Below, piece by piece: positions 10,918-23,350 of a stretch of DNA of 64,000 bases. This DNA is from Terebella lapidaria (lineage: Eukaryota; Annelida; Polychaeta; Terebellida; Terebellidae). How positions within the stretch are numbered: the stretch's first letter is position 1; each line of letters starts with the position of its first letter. Location: contig OX424561.1 of assembly GCA_949152475.1 (NCBI GenBank), forward strand, positions 22,934,481-22,998,480, written 5' to 3'. A program made the position numbers and the translations under genes. A model generated the notes under the pieces. That model was not told the origin of the DNA. It saw nothing but the letters and a program-made list of their open reading frames with translations, and searched no databases.

Positions 10918-12555
10918 AGACATTAATTAGGTAACAATATATATTTCGTCCATAACGATAACATTGTGGAAGTCAGACAGGAATCCATGAAGAAATATGC
11001 TCTACAAGAATTGATAATTCAATACATGTATGCAACATAGTAAAACATTTATTGTCAATATTCGACCTGCACATTATGTATAATGAAGAGAAAATTCCCT
11101 TTTATGTTGTTGGCAAGTACATGCATTTACATTCATACACAAAGCTACGGCACAATCAAGTAAGGTTTTTGTCTCATTCGGGGTAATTTACCGCTTTTTC
11201 AACGTGAACAACTCAAGACGCCTCTTGGAACGTTGACATAATGAGATCATTCCTAGTCACGCGAAGTACGGTACATCGGTTGGAGTGAAACAGGTGAATG
11301 GATAGTGCAAGGCAATAGGTTCCAATTGAAGTAACTAATATCGTAATGTGCTTCTCGGCCAGTAGTACTGGTGTCTTTCCCTTCGAACAAAGCGCTTAGA
11401 ACTGAAATGTATCATCGGGCGCTATATATGCGCAGTATTTTTTGTCGCCTCCATGAGGAGGCGAGATACTCAAATACGATTAAAACGGCCCATGGATAGA
11501 TTCGTTGGTCGGGTCCTGCAATAGTACCGCAGCATATGTTTCAACATTTTTAGTGTCAACAAGCAGATGGAGACGATCACTAAATAATATTCCAGTTAGA
11601 TTGTGGAACGTTCTCAAATTTTTTTCATGCCTTACAACCGCAAAATATTGCGAGTACTTCGATAGATTTGACCGATCAGACAGCGGCTTCCCTGGAATTC
11701 CCTGACTCCGTGGGGATGACTTGTTGATATCATCATGGCTTGAGCACTGTTCCGAAAGATGCCATTCTTGAATGAGAACGTATTGCCGACCATTCAAATT
11801 GTCGGGGAAAAAGTTTGTCAGAAAATATTCGTGCACGTATGTTGAACCGGTAAATGTGAAATCAACGCTAAATGTGAAACCTAACGGTAAATGTGAAACC
11901 TAACGGTAAATGTAACAAGTATAAGTCGCGCCCGCGACAATTGGGCGGGTTGCATCGAGGAGGGCTGTTAGTGGAAGGAATTGGCATTGTTCTCATGTAT
12001 TATCAAGTTCGAAGTCCTGCCACGACTTGAAAAATAGGTCAAGGTCACCCATCATCGAACTTGTCCGAGATCTGCTCATGATGCACCTCCGGTATGATTT
12101 TGGCGGTATTTCGTTAAAAACTTTGTAAGTTATCGCGTTCACAAGGTACAAAGTCCTGTTTTCATGTATTGTCAAGTTCGAAGTCCTGCCACGACCTGAA
12201 AAATAGGTCAAGGTCACCCATCATCGAAATTGTCAGAGATCTGCTCATGATGCACATCTGGTATGATTTTGGCGGTATTTCGTTAAAAACTTTGTAAGTT
12301 ATCGCGTTCACAAGGTACAAAGTCCTGTTTTCATGTATTGTCAAGTTCGAAGTCCTGCCACGACCTGAAAAATAGGTCAAGGTCACCCATCATCGAACTT
12401 GTCCGAGATCTGTTCATGATGCACCTCTGGTATGATTTTGGTGGTATTTCGTTAAAAACTTTGTAAGTTATCGCGTTCACAAGGTACAAAGTCCTGTTTT
12501 CATGTATTGTCAAGTTCGAAGTCCTGCCACGACCTGAAAAATAGGTCAAGGTCAC
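10918..12555. repeat. 1.59-kb tandem duplication, copy 2
   Basis: Repeats copy 1 from AGACATTAATTAGG onward with a 44-bp insertion, so features after it are offset 1631 bp instead of 1587 bp. The satellite continues past the point where copy 1 is cut. The junction at 10917/10918 lies within AATAGGTCA of a satellite monomer. Confidence 0.88.
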
Positions 12556-12822
12556 CCATCATCGAACTTGTCCGAGATCTGCTCATGATGCACCTCTGGT
12601 ATGATTTTGGCGGTATTTCGTTTAAAACTTTGTAAGTTATCGCGTTCACAAGGTACAAAGTCCTGTTTTCATGTATTGTCAAGTTCGAAGTCCTGCCACG
12701 ACCTGAAAAATAGGTCAAGGCCACCCATCATCGAACTTGTCCGAGATCTGCTCATGATGCACCTCTGGTATGATTTTGGCGGTATTTCGTTTAAAACTTT
12801 GTAAGTTATCGCGTTCACAAGA
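11993..12822. repeat. 169-bp satellite array in copy 2 (about 4.9 monomers)
   Basis: Equivalent positions are 11993, 12162, 12331, 12500 and 12669, a period of 169 bp. The array is followed by GGACGGAC repeats (12830-12862), then CGCCAATCTAATAGGCGGGT. That order (satellite, GGAC microsatellite, CGCCAAT, terminal motif) parallels the 134-bp family elements although the monomers differ. Confidence 0.92.
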
Positions 12823-13214
12823 AATTGTTGACGGACGGACGGCCGGACGGACGGACGGACGGACACGCCAATCTAATAGGCGGGTTGGTTGCACGCAACC
12901 CGCCCAAAAACCATGTGCTTGACGCTGAATGTGAAAATATATAATTACATAGTTACCACTCACAGTCATCAGACTGGTACGAACAACTAAGAACTACCTT
13001 AATCCCGAAATGGATAGCATTGAAATGTATAGCCTGCCCTTCTCCACTCCCGCCTGGTCGACTGTAGAACCGTTTCACCCTAGTTCAAATCGGTTCTGCA
13101 GGAAAGCAGGTGTTCCCATCACTAATCTGTCTTTTTAGATTACCGTATCTTTGATCTAACAAGCCACAGCATACAAGGAATAGAATGCGTAAGAAAATGT
13201 CCGGGTGACATGTT

Positions 13215-13480
13215 TTTAGGTTACCTGACAAAATGGATAGTATCTCGCTTATTATCGACTTTATAGCTTAGATATCAGTTGTGCACATATAGGACATGAT
13301 ATATGCTGAATATTCTGATGACCTTGAATTTGACCTTTGACCTCTTCTTCAAGGTCAGAGCACAAAATGGCTAATATCTCATTTAATATCGACTTTTCAG
13401 CTTAGGAATCAAATTGTGGACATGTAGGAAGTGATATATGCTGGACATATTATCGAGATACTAAGTCGATATTATCGAGT
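13215..13480. repeat. Two degenerate 134-bp satellite monomers
   Basis: Begins AGGTTACCTGACAAAATGG and contains 'cttattatcgactttatagc', TTGAATTTGACCTTTGACCT and 'ttcaaggtcagagcacaaaa', as in the 56.4-58.2 kb array in the same orientation. Confidence 0.8.
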
Positions 13481-13755
13481 GACTAAGTCGGGAATTAAAA
13501 AAAAATTTTCCTGAGTGGCCCTTCTACGCTCCCGTAGTATATGCACATGCAGACTATACATCACGTACTGTGACATAAGTCAAGTTACTAAGTCGATATC
13601 ATCGAGATACTAACTCGATATTGTCGAGATACTAACTCGATTTTATCAAGTTAGTAACTCGATATTGTCGAGATTCTACCGTTGGTTTTTAAGTCGATAT
13701 TATCGAGTTACTAACTTGATATTATCGAGATACCAAGTCGATATTATCGAGTTTT
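13445..13755. repeat. 22-bp palindromic minisatellite
   Basis: Units alternate TCGATATTATCGA (near-palindrome) with spacers such as GTTACTAAG or GATACTAAC. Adjacent units near 13695-13750 are 22 bp apart. Two blocks are separated by a segment containing 'ggcccttctacgctcccgta', which recurs near 13787. Confidence 0.8.
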
Positions 13756-13894
13756 TCGGGAATTTCAAAAATATAGTTTTCCTGGGTGGCCCTTCTACGC
13801 TTCTGTAGGCTAGGCCTATACGTCGACAGTTATTTACATGTCACAAGATAATAAATGCCGAGTACGCCTAATGACCTAGTTTTGCCCTTGGCCG

Positions 13895-14136
13895 ATTTTT
13901 CACATTTACCGTTTCTTTTCACATTTACCGTTAAGGATGATTTCCTTAATTTTCACATTTAGCGTTAGGTTTCACATTCACCGTTAGTGTTTTTTTACAT
14001 TTACCGTTAGGTTTCACATTTACCGTTAGTGGTTTTTTTTACCTTTACCGTTAGGTTTCACATTTACCGTTAGTGTTTTTTTACATTTACCGTTAGGTTT
14101 CACATTTAGCGTTGATTTCACATTTACCGGTTCGAC
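13895..14136. repeat. CACATTTACCGTTAG minisatellite
   Basis: About ten copies of a unit of roughly 19-24 bp around CACATTTACCGTTAG, some with T-runs between. It is the right arm of the 11841-14136 inverted-repeat element. Confidence 0.85.
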
Positions 14137-14665
14137 ACACGTACCGGTTCCCTTCTCATCAACCGATGTACCCAGTATACTTGCGATCATGAAGTTTTGA
14201 ACATGATTGAATGGGCATTTATTTTGCAGCATTTAACGAGAATGTAGACATATAAGGTATTTGTATTTATAGGAATCTCTTCAAATCTACACAATCTTTA
14301 TGGAATTATATTGATATGACAGTCAGTTAAAAACAGGCAAAAGGGGACGGGTGGTCAAACACCGCTGACACGGCGCTGTGTCTGTATCGATTTTCTACTC
14401 GGTGCTGGTGACAGGGTGCACAATGCTTTGCGGAGCGATTTTTCTCGTTCGATGCAGTTTGACGAAATATTTCACCCAAAAAAATGTTGTTTTACAAGTC
14501 GAATGCTATGTATAGATGCGAATAGTGGAGCCTAAGCGTACAAGTTAAGTTTATGTAGCATGTTAAATTTATAGTAACGAGCTATCGTACATAGGGGTTT
14601 CGAATTGATATGGGTCTGAAAAGGTCTGGAATTTGTTCCATTTTGAGATTGGAAAATCCCTGATC

Positions 14666-15938
14666 CACGGTGGCTAGGCGTTACGCGTTATTCAGGGAGT
14701 GCCGCGTAAAATCATGAGTATTACGCGTTATTCGTGAGAAATTGACAGCCTCTGTGACAGTTAGCAGGAAATATTACAATTTCGCAAATTTTACCGTTTT
14801 GTCGGATTTGGATTTGCACGGAACATTACACATATTCTTGATTGTTGTTGAGAGTTTAAATCAGAGAAATATGCCAGTGTAGCGATACCTTTGGCTGCAC
14901 AATATCTGTCAATTTGGCTTAGACAGCCGCTCTCCTCTGTTTTGGGGTTGAAAATGTTATGTATCGGCATTGATATAGATAGAATGCGAGGTCTATGACA
15001 GTGATAGTATGTGCTTCACATATGCCTGTCTTCAAAATGTTTCACATTGGTCACAGGCGGCACAAATCTAGGTTTAATCTATGTCTATGGTTTAATATAT
15101 CATTTGTTTATTTGCTATACTTTAAGAGATTTGCGTGAGGGCATTACGCGTATGTGCATGAGATGAGTGAATATTTTAGTGGGGTTGGGATACTTCGTTT
15201 CTAATGCGGATCTTTCTCCAGTATTTACTGCTCAATCGATGAAATAAATTCAAGTTCAAGAGATAAAATTTTCACTTGGTGAGCTTCTGTGTAAAAGGCA
15301 CTAAAAAGTCTTAGTATTGCCAATTTCAGGTTTATGAAGATTTGGAGAAACATATTGATGACAATGATAAATGAGGAGTATCGTCAGTACTTGGAACATG
15401 TGCAGCCTCAAATCTTTCTTTAACAAATCCCCATGTATGCGTTACCAGCTCTAACATCTCCGACAACGCTCACATGTTTCCTCATGCTGTATTGCGTGTG
15501 CAGGTTTTCTCCCTCAGGCTGATACGCGTAAACCACAAAACCCTTCTTAGTTAACAACTGGTTGAATGGGGTAACAATAAAGAAAGATTTCTCCGAGCAT
15601 TCTATGATTTACCAACATGCACTTCGTTTCTTTCAAATGATAAGCGATTATATATTTCACAAACGAGTCGCAAGCAGCATGCGGGTGTTGTCACGAACTG
15701 TGTGTCCATTTTCGTAAATAGAACAACGTTTGTAATTCATAGTAGTACACGTGATGTTTGCTTATTGGGATGTTCCGTTGAAACAAAATTTTAGGAAGAA
15801 AATGAACCTTCCCATTAGTTTTCCCCAGTTGAAGTCGGGGCTGGTGTCGCTTCCTATGTCATTTCCTCACGAATAACGCGTAATACTCACAATTTTACGC
15901 GGCACTCCCTGAATAACGCGTAACGCCTAACCACCGTG
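14666..15938. mobile_element. Transib-like inverted-repeat element, copy 1
   Basis: The ends are inverted repeats of about 72 bp starting CACGGTGGCTAGGCGTTACG and containing ACGCGTTATTC twice. The left flank ends TGATC and the right flank begins TGATC, a 5-bp target-site duplication. A CAC-initial heptamer (CACGGTG) plus a 5-bp duplication is the signature of Transib elements, relatives of the RAG recombinase. No transposase ORF is visible, so it is non-autonomous. A second copy with inverted interior lies at 44662-45927. Confidence 0.75.
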
Positions 15939-15944
15939 TGATCT

Positions 15945-17540
15945 TGTTATTCACAGAATAGTGAAATCTATGTGACTATAATTGCAGAATGTCAAAACTA
16001 CAGCAATACAGACTCAAATAAACTTCCCATTCTACACATTGGAATCGAGCTATGCACTGCTGAGAGGCGACACATGTCTTTTACTACATTTCCTGACGCT
16101 TACTTGTTATATTTTCAAATACCATGTAATAAAAAAAGTGAGATTCATCGTTATAGAATCAATAACCCATATTGTTTATGCTGATTTCAATGTGACACTG
16201 TGACTTATTCAATATCATAATATATTATATAATTCCTTTATTGGACATCGTTATCAATCAACTGGCTAGCATATATTATTAGCATAGAAATATAGCGAAT
16301 ATATTCTATGATTATTAGATTTTAAAATATTGTTGTGACGTCACACCATTGTCTGAACAGTGGATTCGTCCGCACGAATCCACCGTTTGCCCATACGAAT
16401 TCATTGGTTCACTGATGCGTGTACATGTAATGTAATGTTGCACAAGTTCATAATCAGTAATCTCAAGATCATCTGATGTTGAATTTCCAACATCGTTCAG
16501 AATGTTTGCAGCATTAAATGCGACCATACTATCCACGATTTCATTTCAAAATGTGTCCAAATTATCTGCCATGTTGAAATTTAATGTCAACCAGTCGATG
16601 TCCAGTAACAGAAATGCGAGAATTTGTGTGGTATAGGTCACTGTTTCGCTGTGTTTTGAATACAACACAATAACACTCACCATCATCCAATGGAGATGTC
16701 CATTGAAACACGTTCCACGCATCAAACCCTGCTCCTTAATACTACTCGCTCACTAAATGATTGTATTTAACCCGTGTGCCACCTTTTTAATCCTTATTGA
16801 ATACATAGAGGAATGCGCGAGATATAGTACTTGGGCCGAAAACCATGTTGAGTTGAGCAATCTAAATTCATTCGGTTGCCGGCTATTTATGAATACATCT
16901 TTGTCACACTTGACTTGCAATAGATCTAACAGAAACAATATACATGTGTACGAGTAATCTGTTGGTCGCATTGTGATTGTAAGAGCAATATTTTAAGTCG
17001 GATAAAACACTCGAAACAATGAATTCGTTCACGAATTCACTCGCGCGTTGCGCTCGTGAATTCGTAGGCACGAATTCACTGTTTCTCGTACTTTATCCAT
17101 GACATAAGGCACTGTTACAAAATATGTCCGCATGATCTTGCAGTGGAGTTTGAACATACCGAAAAAATGCACGATGAGAACGAATTGTTTACATCTGCGC
17201 TAACATGAACAGAGACGTGAATTTCCCTATATTGTCGTTATTTGCAGCACAAATGAATCAAACTGAATATTTGGGGTTCCATCACTATAATATTATTATA
17301 CATATACGAGTTTCAAGTGATACGGCTGTGTATTTTTCTATATTTTCAACTATTTTTGTTAATACAGCAATACTGCATGGAAACCGTTCCGTGCGAAACT
17401 ATTTTTAAAATCCGATATTCAATGTCAAATCTAGACAAGTTCGTGATCACATTTGAAATTTTGCACTGTTCAGCTGCTCTGAGAACATCTATTGATCACT
17501 TTCAACCAGAAAACCAAAAACCGATTATTCCACTTTAAAG
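15945..17540. other. AT-rich DNA, no gene seen
   Basis: Several short ORFs but no splice-bounded exon or known motif. A GAATTC-rich stretch at 17020-17090 has inverted copies of CACGAATTCAC around GCGCGTTGCGC. Confidence 0.5.
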
Positions 17541-17544
17541 AAAT

Positions 17545-17935
17545 AAATAATAATAATAATAATACATTTTATTTATATAGCGCATTATAATGAGCAGTAC
17601 ATATATCTAAGCGCTGTACAACAGTACGAGGAAAGGGTAATAACAGTAAGATAATATGAAAAGTACACAATTGAGGTAAGTTAGTTGTATGAACTAGAGA
17701 ACAGCAAAGTTTTGATTTGACGTTTGAATTTTGGTAGACTAGACAGCTGGCGGATGCGTGGTGGTAGTTTGTTCCACAGTCGTGGGGCCATGCACACTGA
17801 ACGATCTTGAGGCGTACCTCTGAAGTCTGAACCAGGGCTCCACCAATCGGTTGGTGTCAGTAGAGCGGAGTTGTCGTTTGTGTTGACGAAAAAACAAACT
17901 CTGTGGCGTATCCTTAATGGAATAAAATACAACTG
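17545..17935 (-). pseudogene. LINE fragment (L2/CR1/Jockey-type), 3' end of reverse-transcriptase ORF
   Basis: On the minus strand the peptide APRLWNKLPPRIRQLSSLPK followed by FKRQIKTLLF matches the C-terminal end of the reverse-transcriptase ORF of many CR1/L2/Jockey-type LINEs. Upstream, LRSTDTNRLVEP and RYASRSFSV lie in another frame, so there is a frameshift near 17790. The 3' side carries a GCGCTATATAAAT-type tail and a (TTATTA)n terminus, also common in these LINEs. Severely 5'-truncated and dead. Confidence 0.8.
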
Positions 17936-17959
17936 ATCTAATGTGATTATGAATCACAT

Positions 17960-19090
17960 GGATATCATTTCGATTTGTATGCCATCGATATCACGATAAT
18001 ATCTTTATCATATAATAGACGATGAGATGATAAACCATTACTATTTCGATATAGCGAAGTAGGTGATCAAAACAGAATGGTGGACTATATAATATATGCC
18101 CAGATAACTTGTAACCGATAATAAGGTTAACGAAATCGTATACACCACAAAACTCAAAAGCCTGCCCATAGAGGTAACCGCTTGAAGGACATAATCGTGA
18201 AGGATACACTAACCTGGATATTCACATTTCCATGGTAAATGCGGTGAAATTAAATTTAGGAATGTATTTGAGTTGTGTGCTGCATGAAATTTTTGAACTT
18301 ATAGAATAAACCACACATATCTGAATCAACCCATTGTTTACTGCTATACAATAAAACACGATCCAAATGTCTGGGGACATGCACACTACATACAAGTATA
18401 AAGGTTGATTTCTCAAAAATTCAATCACACGGTTTCCAGTCTCCATCTTTTCTCGATATATGTTCTTCACGATTGAGGGCACTACATACATATGTACTAT
18501 TTTACACCATTACCAGACGTTCGTAGACTCAACAAAATGGACATTCACACATGTTTTGTATCATATATATATCCATTTCAGGACAGTTTCCTACATGGTG
18601 GGGACGAATATATTGTCTGAGTTCCATGCCACAAAACTGAATCACTCCTTGAAATTCTGAATATCTGAAAAAAAAATCGAATAAAAGGTATGAAACATAT
18701 TTCGAGTGTAAACATGACAGAAAAACTTATGTAACGATTTTTGCCATGCAATATATGGCGTGTTAATTGATGAATATTATGTTCAATACAAAACGCGTCT
18801 GGGGCTAAGTGACAAAAAACGAATATACACGTGCGTTTCAAATATAATCTGTATGACTCCATCGGTTCCCGACGAAATGACTTGTGCATAGTGCATGTGG
18901 TGTTATTGAAAGTGACCAGCAAATGTATTTATATGGCATGCACATGTATATCACTACGATTTCCTGAATGCTAATTATACAAAAAGTTCAATTCACCCAA
19001 CTGAAGTCGAAGACTGACGTCACCAAGTTATCCCACGTATGATTTCCGATATGTTCATGATATGAACAAAGATATGTTTAAGGCATTTTC
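17960..19090. other. AT-rich DNA, no gene seen
   Basis: No ORF with splice signals, and no tandem or inverted repeat recognised. Confidence 0.5.
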
Positions 19091-20074
19091 TATGGAGCGT
19101 TTTTAGGGTCAATATTCAATGACATGCATTGTAGATTTTCTTGTTGTGGATGATTGTTTCAACCGCGAAATTCTTTATTCCACATTGCTGTTTCTAAACT
19201 TTCTGTGTCGAATTTACATATTCTTACTGCATAGTTCTAACTTCCATCTCATTGCTGCTTACTTCCAAGTTCTCACTGGTACTTTCTCAATGCTTAATTC
19301 ATCATGTCAAATTCTAACACCTTTGTCCATGCAAACTATCAAAAACAAATCGCATCTGGCACAATGCATATGGAACTTAGCGCATTGCATTTAGAATATA
19401 GCATATCGCATGATGAACAACGCACAAAGAATGAAGCACTCGGCGGTTAGCGCCGCCTGTCGTCATAATGATGCAGTAGTAATTGTTGTGGACAAAATTA
19501 CTACTGCAACATTATGACGACAGGAGGCGCTGGCCGCACGTAGCCACATGATGTATGAGAAACTAAGACCTCCTTTATCATTGGCGCGACCAACAGGTGC
19601 CACACTCATGCAGCTGAGCACAGACCCCAATGAATTCCCGCACCCTGCCCTGTAAATAAACGAATAGTGAGTCTAGTGAGAGATGATTAATATGAGCCTA
19701 TTAATAAGATTTCTTTGCTCATTAAAATCAATTTTCGATGTGACGTCATGAACACTCATTATAATATAATACACTGTTGCGAATTAAGTGCAATTATCAT
19801 GACATAGGCCTAAAATTAACATACACAAAATGGTCATTACTTGAGAACGGACAGTGATAATTGAGATGTGAAAAAAAATTCTCAGGAAACTGATTGCTAT
19901 CACTTTCAAGGTTAAATATGGCGATCTCTCCAATCATAATTTCTTCATACCGTTAATTTGGCACGATTCCAACTTGTGACAGTACAGTAGATACACTAGT
20001 ACTGCGCTACGGTAGTTGTATTGGATTTAACATATATATCTTATTTACCTGTTTGCCAAATAAAGAGACAACGT

Positions 20075-20500
20075 AGCACCAAGGGTGCTGCAGCTTACCG
20101 GCAGATCATAAGAATTACATAGTGTATTGATTTTCCCAAAAACAAATTGTTACTCTTCAAACCTATTGTCAAAACATGCTCGTAAATGTTGCCAAACACA
20201 CATTTCCTGTATGGAATATAATACGAAATCAAGGTACATCAAGTTTCTTTCGTTAATGACATTATTCACAGACCGTCGATTTAAAGGCAACAAAACTTAT
20301 ACACATCACAAAGGTACTACATAGAGATTTTGAGAATTGTCTGAATAGTTTTTGAGACTTTTCTTTTGACAAAGTAAGGTCGTTTTGACCTTTCAAAGTC
20401 ATTCAAAATCAAATTCAAGGTCATCATTCAAACTGCAATATATGATTTCCCATTTGAATGTGCCAATACTACGCTGTATCTTGAAAAGTTCTAGGAGTTT
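20075..20500. repeat. Dispersed repeat family C, copy 1
   Basis: Starts 'agcaccaagggtgctgcagc' and runs through 'gtcaaaacatgctcgtaaat'. It matches 51590-52060 over its whole length with moderate divergence. Contains TTGACCTTTC and TTCAAGGTCATC. Confidence 0.7.
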
Positions 20501-20861
20501 ACCCCCGCAAAGCTCCCATTATGAAAGAAAAATTGGGTGAAATTTTCACCAAAATTTTCCCAAAAAAGTCCCAAAAATTTTTCAATGGCAAATAAAAAAA
20601 AATGTTTTTGCTGGAAATGGCTGAGAACGAATAGTGGCTCGATTTGGGACAAAAAATCAAAATGGCTGCCACAAGCAGACCGGCGATTCAAGGACAATGA
20701 AACTTGCCATTGATGTACATGAGGGAGATGTCTTGAAACAAAAATCGCAAACAGATCAGACAGTTTTCGAGAAAAAGGCCATCAAAGTCCAAAATTAGCC
20801 ACTTTTCATAAAAAAAATGGCCGCCAAATCGGCAAAAACGATTGAATAATAATAAAAAAAA

Positions 20862-22318
20862 TTAGGCCAAGGGCCAAAGATAGGTTACCGGACAATGTTT
20901 AATATTTTAGGTGTTAGCCAGGTCACTGGTTGAATTCAAGGTCAAGAGAATATTCAGCATATATAACATTAAGCATATATCATGTCCACAGTTGATTGCT
21001 AAGCTGTAAGTTCAATAATCAGAGAGATATTAGCAATTTTATGCTGTAGCCTTGAAAATGAAGGGGCAAAGGTCAAATTCAAGGTCATCAAAATATTCAG
21101 TGTATATCATTTTCTATATCATGTATATCATGTCCACAATTGATTCCCAAGCCATACAGTCAATAGAGGAGCAAGATATGAGCAAGTTTGTCCTTGGACC
21201 TTGGAAATGAGGTCAGAGGTCAAATTCAAGGTCACGAGAATATTCAGCATATATCATTTCCTATATGTCCACAATTGATTCCTAAGCTGTAAAATCGATA
21301 ATAAGTGAGATATTAGCCATTTTGTCCTGTGACCTTGAAAATGAGGTCAAAGGTCAAATTCAAGGTCATGACAATAATCTGCATATATCATTTCCTATAT
21401 GTTCATAATTGATTGCTAAGCTGTAAAGTCGATAACAAGCGAGATATTAGCCATTTTGTCCTGTGACCTTGAAAATGAGGTCGAAGGTCAAATTCAAGGT
21501 CATCAGAATATTCAGCATATATCATTTCCTATATGTCCACAATTGATTCCTAAGCTGTAGAGTCGATAATAAGCGTGATATAAGCCAATTTGTGCTCTGA
21601 CCTTGAAACTGAGGTCAGAGGTCAAATTCAAGGTCACGAGAATATTCAGAATATATCATTTCCTATATGTCCACAATTGATTCCTAAGCTGTAGAGTCGA
21701 TAATAAGCGAGATATAAGCCATTTTGTGCTCTGACCTTGAAAGTGAGGTCAGAGGTCAAATTCAAGGTCACGAGAATATTCAGCATATATCATTTCCTAT
21801 AGGTCCACAATTGATTCCTAGTCTCTAATCTCAATATCAAGTGAGATATTAGGCATAATGTGTCCCATTATAAAGCATAGGAGAATTTAACATGGGAAAG
21901 TCCCATTTGAGCCGAGTTTGGGCCAAAATGGCCCACTTCGAGCGATTCAAGCGCAACGAAATTTATAGACATCATAGGAGTACATATGAGGAGTGTTATT
22001 TATCAAAAAGAAAAAAAGTTACTGAACAGATTTTGAGAAAATGGCCGCCAAAGTCCAAAATCAGGCATTTTTCGTCGAAAACGGCTGCCATTTTGAAAAA
22101 AATGCAAAAATCAAAAAACTAAAAAATACCTCCTTCTTGAATTATTTTTAAGTATTTTTGTGCAAAATTTCAGAAAAATTCGCCTGTAAACAAAAAAGAT
22201 AAAAATGTGGACGACGACGACGACGGACGACGACGACGACGACGACGACGACGGACGACGGACGACGGACGTAACGCCATGCCAATAGGTTATCGGACCA
22301 TAGGTCCGGTAACCTAAA
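20862..22318 (+). mobile_element. Helentron/pearl-like element, apparently complete
   Basis: Begins TTAGGCCAAGGGCCAAAGAT then AGGTTACCGGACAAT. Next come about seven 134-bp monomers (20930-21860), a conserved block (21860-22190) with repeated 'atggccgcca' motifs, a (GACGAC)n tract (22208-22270), and GCCATGCCAATAGGTTATCG ending at GGTCCGGTAACCTAAAA. GGTTACC near the left and GGTAACC near the right are inverted sub-terminal motifs. Inserted within the 19091-23139 element. Class assignment is by architecture only. Confidence 0.7.
20930..21860 (+). repeat. 134-bp satellite array (about 7 monomers)
   Basis: The GATT[C/G]CTAAG landmark lies at 21277, 21411, 21545, 21679 and 21813, a period of exactly 134 bp. 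Monomers contain AGGTCAAAGGTCA or AGGTCAGAGGTCA (direct repeats of AGGTCA spaced by 1 bp) followed by TTCAAGGTCA. Confidence 0.95.
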
Positions 22319-23186
22319 AACGAAAACAAAACGTCTCAGGGTATTAACCCAAGGAATGTTTTAGTAAATTTTCAGAAAAAAACTTCATCAAGGCCCCAAA
22401 AAGTTATTTGCCGGACGGACGACGGACGAACGTACCAATTTTTTTAGGTTAAAGGGCTTTCACCACGTTAAATTTCCTCTCTCGTGTGAGCCCCTTATCC
22501 CCAAATTAATCCCCAAAATACACGTCTGCTCATAAAAAGTGGATTGGGCTATTTTCAGCTTTTCAAGCCCCTAAACCAGAGAGTGTAGACGGACGACGGA
22601 CGAAAAACCACGCCAATAGCTTATCGGGCCATGGGTTGGTAAGCTAAAAATACTGCACCGGACCAGCGGTCCATCCAACCAAGGTCTTTCCTTCATCCGG
22701 GAGTCTTCAGTTTCTCATTCACAATGTGGCCACTCGACCCACAGCGCTGTCTGTCGTCATAATAGTGCAGTAGTAATTTTGGCACATGAAATGCTTCATT
22801 CGTTATGCTTTGTTCTTCGTGCGATGTGCTTTATTCTAAATGAAATGTGCTAAGTTTCATATGCATTATGCCAGATGCGATTTGTTTTTGATAGTTTGCA
22901 TGGACAAAGGTGTTAGAATTTGACATGATGAATTAAGAATTGAGAAAGTACCAGTGAGAACTTGGAAGTAAGCAGAAAGGAGATGGAAGTTAGAACTATG
23001 CAGTAAGAATATGTAAATTCGACACAGAAAGTTTAGAAACAGCAATGTGGAATAAAGAATTTCGCGGTTGAAACAATCATCCACAACAAGAAAATCTACA
23101 ATGCATGTCAATGAATATTGACCCTAAAAACGCTCCATAATTTTCACCCCAATTGTCAAGTTACACATTTCAGATGTTATTCAGAT

Positions 23187-23192
23187 TTTAAT
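23187..23192 (-). promoter_or_regulatory. Candidate polyadenylation signal ATTAAA
   Basis: On the minus strand ATTAAA lies about 160 nt beyond the stop codon of the MIB-death gene and before the inverted-repeat element that begins at 23139. A common variant signal; placement is plausible but untested. Confidence 0.4.
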
Positions 23193-23350
23193 ACAGGCAG
23201 TCAAATGGAGAAACTGAAGAAGGTTGGGAAAACATATCAAGAATAGCCCCCGAGGGTATGTTTTAGTTTGTACACCCGCTGCAGAAACAAACCGATGTTT
23301 TTGTCTACGTATTTCTGTTTTCACGCGGTCCATAAATATATTCAAATTCT

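Larger units (their letters stand above)
11841..14136. mobile_element. Inverted-repeat element with minisatellite ends
   Basis: The left end has GTTGAACCGGTAAATGTG followed by several AACGGTAAATGTGAAACCT units. The right end (13895-14136) has the inverted set, ending CACATTTACCGGTTCGAC. Between them lie the 169-bp satellite, a GGAC microsatellite, CGGGTTGGTTGCACGCAACC, two 134-bp-type monomers and a TCGATATTATCGA array. It reads as a nest of elements. The left end also occurs in duplication copy 1 (about 10208-10285). Confidence 0.55.
19091..23139. mobile_element. 4-kb element with about 400-bp terminal inverted repeats
   Basis: The left end TATGGAGCGTTTTTAGGGTC and the right end, its complement, finishing CGCTCCATA, bound arms of about 400 bp (19091-19515 and 22740-23139). 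The arms are so similar that an 81-residue ORF is shared almost unchanged. A TA at each end fits a Tc1/mariner-type duplication. Inside the left arm a hairpin of TCGTCATAATG and its complement spans 19455-19530. The interior holds other repeats, including a complete Helentron-like insertion. No transposase is visible. Its right end lies just beyond the MIB-death gene's 3' end. Confidence 0.7.

Noticed and set aside
10362..12724. Seven near-identical 74-residue minus-strand ORFs
   Set aside because: They recur every 169 bp with the satellite, overlap each other, and the period is not a multiple of three.
16320..17000. Possible inverted-repeat element (TTAAAATATTG at both ends)
   Set aside because: Only about 12 bp match and no target duplication is evident.
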